Origin: an uncultured Prevotellaceae bacterium
GTDB taxonomy: Bacteria > Bacteroidota > Bacteroidia > Bacteroidales > Muribaculaceae
DNA length: 64,000 nt
Direction of reading: 5' to 3'
Assembly: GCA_900318205.1 (NCBI GenBank)
Contig: ONJS01000010.1
Span: forward strand, 1-64,000
Shown: one piece after another, positions 41,319 through 49,616 of the stretch
Layout of the letters: each line of letters begins with the position of its first letter
How positions within the stretch are numbered: position 1 is the first letter of the stretch
The notes under the pieces: model-generated
Seen by the model: the letters and a program-made list of their open reading frames with translations, nothing else
Told to the model about the DNA's origin: nothing
The model's database searches: none
Program-made: the position numbers and the translations under genes

Positions 41319-41949
41319 ATGGCTTTATGCCTGTGACGCAGATGAAGTGGCGCTCTTCATCATGGCGTGACTTGATGTCGGTGAAGCCGGCCTCAGTAAG
41401 ATACTCAGTAAGTTCCTCAATCGTGTAGATGCGCATGTGGCCGACGAGCTTGGCCCATTTATGCCCTTCGGGATCAACGCCGTCGGTCTCATTGGCGATG
41501 ACGACCTTGCCGCCAGATTTGAGCACGCGGTGAATCTCGGAGAGGCATTCACTGAATGAGGGCCAATAATATACCGTTTCAAATGCGGTAATCAGGTCAT
41601 GGGTTTCTTTGAGTAGAGGTAACAATTTGGCATTCCCGCCAACGATTTTGCACCTTCCGGCAGCAATGGCTTCCTTGTTGACCCTGAGAGCCATATTGAT
41701 GGCCACTTGTGAGAAGTCCACACCAGAGACTTTACTATCGGGAAACTTATCAAGCATCCGGGCTACATTGGCACCGCCGCCACAGCCGATATCAGCAATA
41801 GAGGCATCGCTGTTGAGTTGAACATCCTTGAGTGCCCACTCGGCGAGGGTTCCGTGGCGCTTACCATTCATGCGGTAAACAACATAGCGTCCTAGTAGTC
41901 CCTCTGGAAGCCTGAAATTTGCATAATATGTCCTTCTTGGTGATTTCAA
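41317..41949 (-). CDS. Class I SAM-dependent methyltransferase (copy 1)
   Basis: The 210-residue cytoplasmic protein has SAM motif I ADIGCGGGANVARML (about 71-85), an acidic motif II residue in VSGVDFS, and motif IV/post-I region around DLITAFETVYYWPS, as in the Methyltransf_11/25 group. Substrate is unknown. It is paralogous along its whole length to the next gene (42132-42767), including the C-terminal end SRHDEERHFICVTGIKP. It converges on the GH53 gene, sharing the terminator. The start could not be confirmed by a promoter box. Confidence 0.85.
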   Translation of the reverse strand: MKSPRRTYYANFRLPEGLLGRYVVYRMNGKRHGTLAEWALKDVQLNSDASIADIGCGGGANVARMLDKFPDSKVSGVDFSQVAINMALRVNKEAIAAGRCKIVGGNAKLLPLLKETHDLITAFETVYYWPSFSECLSEIHRVLKSGGKVVIANETDGVDPEGHKWAKLVGHMRIYTIEELTEYLTEAGFTDIKSRHDEERHFICVTGIKP

Positions 41950-42072
41950 GATGCATTGAATTTAATATATTTGCAAAATTACGCCGATTATACCGAATAG
42001 AGTATAACTCAAAGCTTAAATAATGTTAATCTCCTTCCCATGGGATTTAATAGCAGACAGCACATGACTTCT

Positions 42073-42098
42073 ACTGCCGTGAGTTGCTTAGCGGCAGT
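42073..42098 (-). terminator. Hairpin after methyltransferase copy 2
   Basis: ACTGCCG and CGGCAGT form a 7-bp stem; a second small stem (CGTAA/TTACG) lies closer to the stop codon. No T-run, so termination is uncertain. Confidence 0.4.
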
Positions 42099-42131
42099 TC
42101 GTAATGATTAAGGACGTTACGACGGGGGATG

Positions 42132-42767
42132 TTATGGTTTCTTGGCCGTCACGCAGATGAAGTGACGCTCCTCATCATGGCGTTGCTTGATGTCGATAAA
42201 GCCGACTTTGGCGAGAATGTCGCTAATGTCTTCTATGGAATAGACCAGCATTGCGATGGATTTTTCCAACTTTTTGTGTTCAGGATCAAGTCCATCCATT
42301 TCGTTGGCGATGACACAAGTGCCGCCAGGCTTGAGTACCCTGAATATCTCTTTCAAGCCAAGTTCCAGCGAGGACCAGTAATAGACGGTTTCAAAGGCGG
42401 TCACGAGATCATATATCTCCTTGGCTCGTGGCATCTGGACTGCGTTGCCACCCACGATATAGCATTTCTTGTCAACGATAGCGCGGTAGTTGTAGTCGTT
42501 GGCTTCTTCAAGGGCGAGGGTGGAGTAGTCCATGCCTGTTACAATGCCTTCAGGGCACATCTCAAGCATGCGTGCTACATTGGCACCGCCGCCGCACCCC
42601 ACGTCAAGCACTTGAGCATCCTTTTTGATTTCAAGATCGGCAAAAACCCATTCTGGCAATGCAGCATGCTGCTTGCCATTCATCGCTTTGATGACGCGAT
42701 AGCCCCAAAAGCCTTTGGGATTTCTTGAACGCTGGTAGTGCTTACGTAGGCTCATATTATGATACAA
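42132..42767 (-). CDS. Class I SAM-dependent methyltransferase (copy 2)
   Basis: The 211-residue protein has motif I VLDVGCGGGANVARMLEMCP, motif II in GMDYSTLALEEA and the DLVTAFETVYYWSS segment. It is roughly half identical to copy 1 by eye, strongest around motif I and at the C terminus (QRHDEERHFICVTAKKP), so the pair is a tandem duplication that has diverged. The start may be the second ATG at 42755 (MSLRKHYQRS). Substrate is unknown. These two genes split the starch locus and have no evident link to it. Confidence 0.85.
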   Translation of the reverse strand: MYHNMSLRKHYQRSRNPKGFWGYRVIKAMNGKQHAALPEWVFADLEIKKDAQVLDVGCGGGANVARMLEMCPEGIVTGMDYSTLALEEANDYNYRAIVDKKCYIVGGNAVQMPRAKEIYDLVTAFETVYYWSSLELGLKEIFRVLKPGGTCVIANEMDGLDPEHKKLEKSIAMLVYSIEDISDILAKVGFIDIKQRHDEERHFICVTAKKP

Positions 42768-42862
42768 TCATTCGAATTGCAAAAGTACATATATATTTTT
42801 AATTCAACAATAACTGTAATCAATAAATATCACCATTTGTTGTAGGATGTTGTAATTATTAT

Positions 42863-42899
42863 TTACAACCCCCTGAAGCAAATAGTCAGGGGGTTGTAA
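42863..42899 (-). terminator. Terminator of the SusA-like gene
   Basis: TTACAACCCCCTGA pairs perfectly with TCAGGGGGTTGTAA over 9 nt, directly after the stop codon on the minus strand, and is followed by an AT-rich run. Confidence 0.75.
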
Positions 42900-42908
42900 G
42901 GATTGTTC

Positions 42909-44774
42909 TTAGAAGTCCAGGACGAGCGTGCCGCGTGCAGGGAGCGAAATCACGCCGTCGGCGAGGCTGACAGTTTTGCCAGTGGGCACATCGCGTGCGA
43001 CGGTAGCGTTACCAAATACCTCGTGATAGCGTTCGAGCTTCATTTCGCGCGGTTGAGTGGTGCCGTTGATGATGGTAACGGCATGCCTGTTACCCAGAGT
43101 GCGGGCGACGACATAGATGCCGTCCTTGGGAATGAACTGCGTCATCTTGCCCTTGGTGATGACGGCATTGCCCTGGCGCCAGTGCAACAGGGCACTCAGC
43201 CAGTTGAACATGTCGTTTTGTTCAGGGGTGCGGCCTTCGGCTGTGAAGGCATTGTGCGGGTCACCGGGGAAGCCGCCGGGGAAGTCCTTGCGTACGTTGC
43301 CGTCGGTCACCTGCTTGGTGCCGTTCATCAGCACCTCGGTGCCGTAGTACAGCTGTGGGATGCGCTTGATAGTGAGCAGCAGGGCAAGGGCCTGTTTCAG
43401 GGCTGCCACATCCTGGCCGTTGCGCAGGAAGCGGTCGGTATCGTGGTTCTCGATAAAGGCCATCACGCTCGACGGGTTGGGGTAGAGGTAGTCGTGGCAC
43501 AGGCTGTTATACACGCGGTTGTAGCCGCGCCACCAGCCGTCAGTTTCCTCGTGCTTGGCACTATCAATTTTCTCGTAGAAGGAGAAGTCCATCACGGTGG
43601 GCAGGTAGCTCTCGGGCTTGCCCATCTTATTGCCTTTTTGCCATGCAGCGGTATAGGCAGGATTCTCGACCCAGGTCTCGCCCACGACGTTGAAGTTGGG
43701 ATACTCGGTGTTGAGCACCTTCATCCAGCGTGCCATAGCGTCGGCATAGGCATACGGGTAGGTGTCCATGCGGATGCCGTCGATGCCTGCGGTCTCAATC
43801 CACCAGATGCTGTTCTGGATCAAGTAATTCATCACGTGCACATTGTGGTGGTTCAAGTCAGGCATTGAGGGGACGAACCAGCCCTCGACGGTCTCCTTAA
43901 GGTCAATCTCGCTGGCATAAGGATCCATCACGGGGGTGAGCTTGTAGCTCGTCTGCAGGTAATTGTTCTTGTAGTCTGGCTGGTTGAACCAGTCATGGGT
44001 GGGCATGTCGTTGAGCCAAGGGTGGTGGGCGCCGCAGTGGTTGAAGATCATGTCCATGACCACCTTCAGCCCGCGACCATGGGCCTCGTCACACAGGCGG
44101 CGATACTCCTCATTGGTGCCGAAGCGCGGATCCACCTTGTAGTAGTTGGTCGTGGCATAGCCGTGATAGGTCGAGTGGTTGTGGCCATCGGGCGAGTTGT
44201 TTTCCAATACGGGAGTGAACCAGAGGGCGGTCACTCCAAGTTGGTTGAAGTAGTCCAGGTGCTGGCGGATGCCCTCAATGTCGCCACCATGGCGCAGGCT
44301 GGGCTGCGTCCTGTCGTTCTTGTAGGCCTCCATGCCTGCAAGCTGGTTGTTGGCGGGGTTACCGTCGGCAAAGCGGTCAGGCATGAGCATGTAGAGCACA
44401 TCGGCATTGGTGAATCCCATACGCTCACTGCCGCGTTTCTCACGGGCCTTGAGTTGGTACTTCACAGTCTTCTTGCTCTTGCCCTGCTGGAACTTGAGTT
44501 CCATCGTGCCCGGCTGGGCATGACGGGTATCCATGTAAATCAACAGATAATTGGGCGAATCTACTCTCACCACGCTGTCGATGGTCACTCCGGGATATTG
44601 TGTGCTCACTTGAGCGGTGCCGATGCCGGTGCCATACACCATCAGTTGCACGCTGGGCACACTGTTGATGCCCACAAACCAGTCTGTCGGCTCAATGCGG
44701 TCCACATTGACCTTAGCTGCCTGGGCAGTCAGTATTCCCGCAGCCAAGGCAAATAATAAAAATATCTTCTTCAT
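42909..44774 (-). CDS. susA: SusA-like GH13 neopullulanase / cyclomaltodextrinase
   Basis: The 621-residue protein has a signal peptide (MKKIFLLFALAAGILTAQA), an N-terminal cyclomaltodextrinase-type beta domain (about 22-120, RIEPTDWFVGINSVPSVQLM), the GH13 barrel (about 125-520) and a C-terminal beta domain. Catalytic residues are Asp in GIDGIRMDTYPY, Glu in NVVGETWVEN and Asp in FIENHDTDRF. It should cut imported maltooligosaccharides or pullulan in the periplasm. The frame extends upstream to 45029 without a signal peptide, but that part overlaps murF and is rejected; ATG 44774 lies 31 nt after murF. No starch operator is found before it, so it may be read through from murF. Confidence 0.92.
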   Translation of the reverse strand: MKKIFLLFALAAGILTAQAAKVNVDRIEPTDWFVGINSVPSVQLMVYGTGIGTAQVSTQYPGVTIDSVVRVDSPNYLLIYMDTRHAQPGTMELKFQQGKSKKTVKYQLKAREKRGSERMGFTNADVLYMLMPDRFADGNPANNQLAGMEAYKNDRTQPSLRHGGDIEGIRQHLDYFNQLGVTALWFTPVLENNSPDGHNHSTYHGYATTNYYKVDPRFGTNEEYRRLCDEAHGRGLKVVMDMIFNHCGAHHPWLNDMPTHDWFNQPDYKNNYLQTSYKLTPVMDPYASEIDLKETVEGWFVPSMPDLNHHNVHVMNYLIQNSIWWIETAGIDGIRMDTYPYAYADAMARWMKVLNTEYPNFNVVGETWVENPAYTAAWQKGNKMGKPESYLPTVMDFSFYEKIDSAKHEETDGWWRGYNRVYNSLCHDYLYPNPSSVMAFIENHDTDRFLRNGQDVAALKQALALLLTIKRIPQLYYGTEVLMNGTKQVTDGNVRKDFPGGFPGDPHNAFTAEGRTPEQNDMFNWLSALLHWRQGNAVITKGKMTQFIPKDGIYVVARTLGNRHAVTIINGTTQPREMKLERYHEVFGNATVARDVPTGKTVSLADGVISLPARGTLVLDF

Positions 44775-44805
44775 TTTGGTTATTGAGTTGGTTGTCTTCA
44801 AAAGG

Positions 44806-46122
44806 TTACAGGAGTTCGGGCAGTTGGAACAGGCGGGTGCCGTTGGAACCCTTGATGAGGATGTAGCAGCCCTCGGGACGGTTGGCGGCGATGGCGGCTT
44901 TGACCTCTTCCACGTCGTCAAACTTGCGGTAAGGGCAGTCGATGTCCTTGAATTCCTTGCCCACGAGCCATACTTCGTCAAAGGGGCAGTTTGCCAGTTT
45001 CTCCACGACACGGTGGTGCTCCTCAGCACTGCTGTCGCCCAACTCGCGCATCTCGCCCAGGATAGCCATCTTGGGAGATACCTCCATCATGCTGAAGTTG
45101 TCGAGAGCTGCTGCCATTGATGTCGGGTTGGCATTATAGGCATCCACGATGAGGTGGTTGTGCTCGGTTTCAGTAAGTTGGGAACGGTTGTTGGCAGGAA
45201 TATAGTTCTCTATCGCATGGCAAATCTGTTCGGGGGTCAATTCAAAGTGCAGGCCCACGGTGACTGCTGCCAGCACGTTGTCGAGGTTATAGCTGCCGAT
45301 GAGGTGGGTTGCTACTTCATGCCACTCGCCATCCTGTCCATTTTTCCACTTCAGACGCAGGAACGGGTCGCAGGCAATGATTTTGCCATACACTTGAGCA
45401 TCGGGCTTGTTTTCGTCTTGGGTATAATATTCGGCCTTGACGCCTTTGGGCAGAATACCCATTAGGTACTCGTTGTCGGCGTTGATAAAGATGACGCTGC
45501 CCTCCCGTTTTGCTAGATTGTCATAGAGTTCACCCTTGGTGTGAATGACGCCCTCCAGTGAACCGAAACCCTGCAAATGGGCCTTGCCTACGTTGGTGAT
45601 CAGGCCGCAGGTCGGCTCAGCCGTCTCGGCAAGCGTCTTGATGTCACCTGGGTGGCTCGCTCCCATTTCAACGACAGCAATCTCGTGCATGACACTAAGG
45701 CGGAACAAGGTCTTGGGCACGCCGATGTCGTTATTGAAATTGCCCTCGGTCGCCATCTCGTCGTAGCGTTCGGCGAGGACGGCACGCACGAGTTCCTTGG
45801 TTGTAGTTTTGCCGTTTGTTCCTGTGATGGCAATGACGGGGATGTCAAAGCGGCGGCGGTGCTCGCGTGCCATGTCTTTGTAGGCTTGCAGCGTGTCGGG
45901 AACAAGTATCATCTGCTTGTTGCCGTGATAATCGTTATATACCTGCTCATCGCTCACGATGGCGACGGCGCAGCCCTTGTCAAGTGCTTGGGCTGCAAAT
46001 TGGTTTCCGTCAAATGATTCACCCTTCAAGGCGATGAAAATGCTGCCCTCAGGGCAATCGCGGCTATCGGTAGTGATAACAGGATGTTGCTCGTAGATTG
46101 CGTAAAGTTCTTTGCTGTCCAT
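44806..46122 (-). CDS. murF: UDP-N-acetylmuramoyl-tripeptide--D-alanyl-D-alanine ligase
   Basis: The 438-residue cytoplasmic enzyme adds D-Ala-D-Ala to the UDP-MurNAc-tripeptide, the last cytoplasmic step of the peptidoglycan stem. Mur-ligase features are the ATP loop AITGTNGKTTTKE (98-110), the VEMGASHPGDI segment, the NVGKAHLQGFGS region and the DAYNANPTSM motif with the C-terminal domain. It is divergent from the D-Ala-D-Ala ligase gene that supplies its substrate, with 74 nt between the start codons and facing -7 boxes, so both steps can be controlled together. Confidence 0.95.
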   Translation of the reverse strand: MDSKELYAIYEQHPVITTDSRDCPEGSIFIALKGESFDGNQFAAQALDKGCAVAIVSDEQVYNDYHGNKQMILVPDTLQAYKDMAREHRRRFDIPVIAITGTNGKTTTKELVRAVLAERYDEMATEGNFNNDIGVPKTLFRLSVMHEIAVVEMGASHPGDIKTLAETAEPTCGLITNVGKAHLQGFGSLEGVIHTKGELYDNLAKREGSVIFINADNEYLMGILPKGVKAEYYTQDENKPDAQVYGKIIACDPFLRLKWKNGQDGEWHEVATHLIGSYNLDNVLAAVTVGLHFELTPEQICHAIENYIPANNRSQLTETEHNHLIVDAYNANPTSMAAALDNFSMMEVSPKMAILGEMRELGDSSAEEHHRVVEKLANCPFDEVWLVGKEFKDIDCPYRKFDDVEEVKAAIAANRPEGCYILIKGSNGTRLFQLPELL

Positions 46123-46144
46123 AATCTTATCAGTTATTTTGCCA

Positions 46145-46183
46145 CAAAATTACTGAAAAAGCCGATTATTTTATATAATTTTG
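46145..46183. promoter_or_regulatory. Facing -7 boxes of murF and ddl
   Basis: TAATTTTG on the minus strand at 46145-46152 (murF) and TAATTTTG on the plus strand at 46176-46183 (ddl) are identical and 23 nt apart, so the two promoters overlap. Confidence 0.6.
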
Positions 46184-46196
46184 CACCCGATTTTTA

Positions 46197-47216
46197 ATGT
46201 GTGTGCAAAAAATGAATTCAACCAAGAGAACCATTGCCATCGTCTGTGGTGGCGACTCATCAGAATATGAGGTTTCCCTGCGTTCGGCACAGGGGCTTTT
46301 CGATGCGTTTGACCATGACCGTTACCACGTTTATATCGTCATGATCAGGAAGAATGACTGGCATGTGAACCTGCCCGACGGTCAGGAATCGGTCATCGAC
46401 AAGAATGATTTCTCGTTCTTGAAGGATGGTGAAAAGATCTGTTTTGACTATGCCTATATCACCATTCATGGCACTCCGGGCGAGAACGGTGTGTTGCAAG
46501 GCTATTTTGACATGATCGGTCTGCCTTACTCGACTAGCAACGTGCTGGTCGAGGCACTGACTTTCCACAAGTTCGCATTGAACAACTACCTGAAGGCCTT
46601 CGGCTGCTCGGTGCCCGATAGTATCCAGGTGCGTCGCAGTGTGGCTCATGGCTGGACAGCCGAGAAGGTCAAGGATTATCTGGGTATGCCTTGCTTTGTT
46701 AAACCGACCGCCGACGGCTCGAGCTTCGGTGTGACCAAGGTGAAGAGTTGTGACCAGTTGGACGATGCCATGGAGTTTGCTTTCAAGCAGTGCGACAATG
46801 TGATGATTGAGCGTTTCCTTGATGGAACCGAGGTCACTGTGGGCTGTTATAAGACCAAGAAGAAATCTGTCGTATTCCCTGTTACCGAGGTTGTGACCGA
46901 CAACGAGTTCTTTGACTACGATGCCAAGTACAACGGTCAGGTCGAGGAAATTACGCCTGCCCGCATCAGCGATGAACTGACCGCCGCTCTGCAGGCCGAG
47001 ACGTCACGCATCTATGACATCCTGCACTGCAACGGCATCATCCGCATCGATTTTATCATTACCAAGAATCCCGATGGCACCGACCACATCAACTTGCTGG
47101 AGGTCAACACCACCCCAGGCATGACCGTCACCAGCTTCATCCCTCAGCAAGTCCGTGCCGCTGGCCTCTCCCTCACCGACGTCCTCACCGACATCGTCGA
47201 GAACCAGTTCCAGTAA
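46197..47216 (+). CDS. ddl: D-alanine--D-alanine ligase
   Basis: The 339-residue enzyme (or 334 from the ATG at 46212, which fits the family better) joins two D-alanines using ATP. ATP-grasp features are the N-terminal GGDSSEYEVSLRSAQGL, the HGTPGENGVLQGYFDMIGLP substrate loop, PCFVKPTADGSSFGVTKV for nucleotide binding, and the metal-binding end RIDFIITKN and LLEVNTTPGM. It supplies D-Ala-D-Ala to MurF, encoded divergently. A good terminator follows. Confidence 0.95.
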   Translation: MCVQKMNSTKRTIAIVCGGDSSEYEVSLRSAQGLFDAFDHDRYHVYIVMIRKNDWHVNLPDGQESVIDKNDFSFLKDGEKICFDYAYITIHGTPGENGVLQGYFDMIGLPYSTSNVLVEALTFHKFALNNYLKAFGCSVPDSIQVRRSVAHGWTAEKVKDYLGMPCFVKPTADGSSFGVTKVKSCDQLDDAMEFAFKQCDNVMIERFLDGTEVTVGCYKTKKKSVVFPVTEVVTDNEFFDYDAKYNGQVEEITPARISDELTAALQAETSRIYDILHCNGIIRIDFIITKNPDGTDHINLLEVNTTPGMTVTSFIPQQVRAAGLSLTDVLTDIVENQFQ

Positions 47217-47218
47217 AA

Positions 47219-47246
47219 AACAAGAGCCCAAAAGGCTCTTGTTTTT
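47219..47246 (+). terminator. Terminator of ddl
   Basis: CAAGAGCC pairs with GGCTCTTG over 5 nt and is followed by TTTTTG; the upstream side has AAAAAA, so it can also act in reverse. Confidence 0.85.
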
Positions 47247-47281
47247 GATTAGTGATTAGTGATTAGAGATTAGAGATTAGT
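47247..47281. repeat. Five-unit 7-mer array, left border of the four-helix-bundle gene
   Basis: GATTAGT, GATTAGT, GATTAGA, GATTAGA, GATTAGT in exact phase. It contains the stop codon and last codons of the four-helix-bundle gene and is repeated inverted at 47657-47684. Confidence 0.85.
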
Positions 47282-47641
47282 GAGGGTGGCGGCTTTGCTG
47301 GATCGCAATCCGCTAATCAGTTTTGATGTGTTGAAGATTTGGGGCTTGATTTGATTAAAATCTTCTTCTGAAATATAACCCAGGTCAAGTGCAATTTGCA
47401 GTTGGCAATATACTTCCATGACAGAACCAAAAGCTATTTCCAGGAAATGGATTTGTTCTTTAATGGCTATTCGGCCATTGCCTTCTGCAATGTTTGACGG
47501 AATAGAAATCACAGCACGGCGTAACTGATTGCACAGCGCAAAGCGCTCATCTTCGGGGAATTTCTTGAGTAACCGATAGACGGCTACTACCAATTTCCTG
47601 GATTCTTGCCATGCATTTAATCGCTCAAATTGATATTCCAT
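47270..47641 (-). CDS. Four-helix-bundle protein (23S rRNA intervening-sequence protein family)
   Basis: The 123-residue product reads MEYQFERLNAWQESRKLVVA at the start and has the family's helix pattern: VYRLLKKFPEDERFALCNQL, RRAVISIPSNIAEGNGR (the most conserved part) and FLEIAFGSVMEVYCQLQIA. Related proteins occur inside 23S rRNA intervening sequences and as accessory proteins (Avd) of diversity-generating retroelements, but here neither an rRNA gene nor a reverse transcriptase is present. A longer frame begins with GTG at 47665 inside the right-hand repeat array; the ATG at 47641 aligns better with the family. The last codons and stop lie inside the left-hand array, so the repeats form part of the gene. 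Confidence 0.85.
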   Translation of the reverse strand: MEYQFERLNAWQESRKLVVAVYRLLKKFPEDERFALCNQLRRAVISIPSNIAEGNGRIAIKEQIHFLEIAFGSVMEVYCQLQIALDLGYISEEDFNQIKPQIFNTSKLISGLRSSKAATLTNL

Positions 47642-47656
47642 CTTGTAGTAATCTTC

Positions 47657-47684
47657 ACTAATCACTAATCTCTAATCACTAATC
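47657..47684. repeat. Four-unit 7-mer array, right border of the four-helix-bundle gene
   Basis: ACTAATC, ACTAATC, TCTAATC, ACTAATC: on the minus strand these are GATTAGT/GATTAGA units, inverted relative to 47247-47281. A perfect palindrome at 47686-47711 follows directly. Confidence 0.85.
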
Positions 47685-47685
47685 T

Positions 47686-47711
47686 ATCCTGCACAACTAG
47701 TTGTGCAGGAT
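47686..47711. terminator. Perfect 26-bp palindrome spanning the pullulanase stop codon
   Basis: ATCCTGCACAACT is followed without loop by its exact complement. The last codons and TAG stop of the pullulanase gene lie inside it. It may end the transporter-malQ-pulA transcript, or be a target-site-like element next to the 7-mer array. Confidence 0.65.
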
Positions 47712-49616
47712 TAGGGCACTTTGAGGCGGGACGTTGATTTTTCCGTCGGCAATGACGGTGTTGATGCCGCCATTGGGGGTGCAGGAGGTTTTGTAGCAGA
47801 CGATGGTGTAGTTGCCGTTGGGGACCTCTATCGAGCGTGCAATCTTATTGGCATTGAATGCAACATAGATATCTCCCCACTTTTCGCCGGGCACGTTGCG
47901 GCCGTTGATATGGAACGCTACGAGGTTCTGCTTAATGGGCAGGAAATGAAGGTTTTCACGCACCATGTCGGCACTGCCCATGTGGAAGGCGGGATGTGCC
48001 TTGCGCATGGCTATCAGGTTGCTGTAGTATTCCATCACTTGCGGGTAACGCTTCAGGTTATCCCAGTCCAGATGATTGATTTCATCAGGGCTCTCATAAC
48101 TGTTGTGCACACCCTTCTTGTCGCGCAGCATCTCCTCGCCGCTGAGCAGGAACGGTACACCCTGAGAGGTCATCACGACAGTCTGTGCCAGCAGGTCGAG
48201 GCGGATGAGCTCGTCCTCGGTAATCTTGGGGATGCTGGTCTTGAGGCGATCCACGAGGCACATGTCGTCGTGACAGCTCACGTAGGCTATCATCTGGGTT
48301 GGCTCGGTGGCATAGGGTGCCTTGCTGTAGTTGACCTTGCTATAGTCCACATCAGGGTGCTGGATGGCACCCACAATGCCAAACTTGATGCTCTCTTCGT
48401 TGCCGCGGATTCCACCCAGGAAAGCAGCCTTCTTGTTGCTGTCCCACGGACCGCGCAGCGCATCGCGCATCTCGTCGCTGAAGGCTGCAATACCCGGCAG
48501 ATAACTGATGTTGGCCTTCATGGCCAACTTGTTCTCTGGCAGGGCGCATGCCCCAGCACTCCATCCTTCACCATAGATGAAGATGTCGCTGGGCACAGCC
48601 TTGCGGATGGCGTTCATCGTCTCAATGTCGTGCACGCCCATCAGGTCGAAGCGGAAGCCGTCGATGTGGTATTCATCAACCCAATACTTCACACTCTCGA
48701 TCATGAACTGGCGCATGCTTTCGCGCTCGCTTGCCGTCTCGTTGCCGCAACCGCTGCCGTTGCTGTAGGAGCCGTCAGCGCTCTTGCGGTAGTAATAGTC
48801 GGGACGTGTGAGCTGGAAGTTGCTCCCATCAATGTTCCAGGTGTGGTTATAGACCACATCGAGGATAACCTTGATGCCAGCCTTGTGAAGGGCCTGCACC
48901 ATCTGCTTGAACTCGTTGACGCGCACCTCGGGCTTGTAAGGGTCAGTCGAGTAACCGCCCTCGGGCACATTGTAGTTCACGGGATCGTAACCCCAGTTGT
49001 ACTGCGGCACGTTCAGGCGTGTCTCATCGACAGAGGCATAGTCAAACGACGGCAGGATGTGAATGGCATTCACGCCCAGCGCCTTCAGGTGCTCAATGGC
49101 TTTAGGCTCGGTCAAAGCAAGGAACTTGCCCTTGTTCTTGATGCCGCTGGATGCATCGATAGAGAAGTCGCGATGGTGCATCTCATAGATGATCAGGTCC
49201 TTGGGGGCGATGGCGGGACGCACGTCGGCATCCCATCCCTGCGGATTGGTCTGGGCCATGTCGATGATGGCGCCGCGGTTGCCGTTCACGCCGACTGCGG
49301 TTGCCCACACGCCAGCGCACTCGCCACGGAATTTACCGCCATAATTCACGTCAAACGTGTAGAACTTGCCCTTGAGGTCTCCCTTGACGGTCGCCTGCCA
49401 CAGATTGGCTTGGGATTTAGTCATCTTGACGGTCTTGGTCGCTTTCCCGCCCACACCGTCATCATAGATGCGCAAGGTCACCTGCTGGGCGTCCTCGTTG
49501 GTCTCTACCGAAAAGGTGCTCTCACCAGGGGCATAAGCTACCCTGGTGTGAGCACTGATGGCCTGCGGTAAGATGAATGTCATGATTATCGCTACCAGTA
49601 AAGTGAGATGTTTCAT
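47697..49616 (-). CDS. pulA: Secreted type I pullulanase (GH13)
   Basis: The 639-residue enzyme cuts alpha-1,6 branch points. It has a signal peptide (about 1-22), a CBM48-type N-terminal beta domain (about 25-110), and a GH13 barrel with the type I pullulanase signature YNWGYDP (about 206-212). Catalytic residues are Asp in GFRFDLMGVHD, Glu in IYGEGWSAG and Asp in SCHDDMCLVD. Its start codon overlaps the malQ stop by 4 nt, so the two are translationally coupled. The signal suggests periplasmic or surface location, whereas MalQ is cytoplasmic. The stop codon lies in the middle of a perfect palindrome. Confidence 0.93.
   Translation of the reverse strand: MKHLTLLVAIIMTFILPQAISAHTRVAYAPGESTFSVETNEDAQQVTLRIYDDGVGGKATKTVKMTKSQANLWQATVKGDLKGKFYTFDVNYGGKFRGECAGVWATAVGVNGNRGAIIDMAQTNPQGWDADVRPAIAPKDLIIYEMHHRDFSIDASSGIKNKGKFLALTEPKAIEHLKALGVNAIHILPSFDYASVDETRLNVPQYNWGYDPVNYNVPEGGYSTDPYKPEVRVNEFKQMVQALHKAGIKVILDVVYNHTWNIDGSNFQLTRPDYYYRKSADGSYSNGSGCGNETASERESMRQFMIESVKYWVDEYHIDGFRFDLMGVHDIETMNAIRKAVPSDIFIYGEGWSAGACALPENKLAMKANISYLPGIAAFSDEMRDALRGPWDSNKKAAFLGGIRGNEESIKFGIVGAIQHPDVDYSKVNYSKAPYATEPTQMIAYVSCHDDMCLVDRLKTSIPKITEDELIRLDLLAQTVVMTSQGVPFLLSGEEMLRDKKGVHNSYESPDEINHLDWDNLKRYPQVMEYYSNLIAMRKAHPAFHMGSADMVRENLHFLPIKQNLVAFHINGRNVPGEKWGDIYVAFNANKIARSIEVPNGNYTIVCYKTSCTPNGGINTVIADGKINVPPQSALILHN

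Noticed and set aside
44775-45029. Upstream extension of the SusA-like enzyme
   Set aside because: It lies inside murF in another frame; the start at 44774 gives a proper signal peptide.
47270-47665. 23S rRNA intervening sequence or diversity-generating retroelement around the four-helix-bundle gene
   Set aside because: No rRNA sequence, reverse transcriptase or template/variable repeat pair is present nearby.
47721-49571. Plus-strand open frame of 616 codons opposite the pullulanase gene
   Set aside because: Antisense to a complete pullulanase with all catalytic residues; no signal peptide or recognisable domain in the shadow frame.
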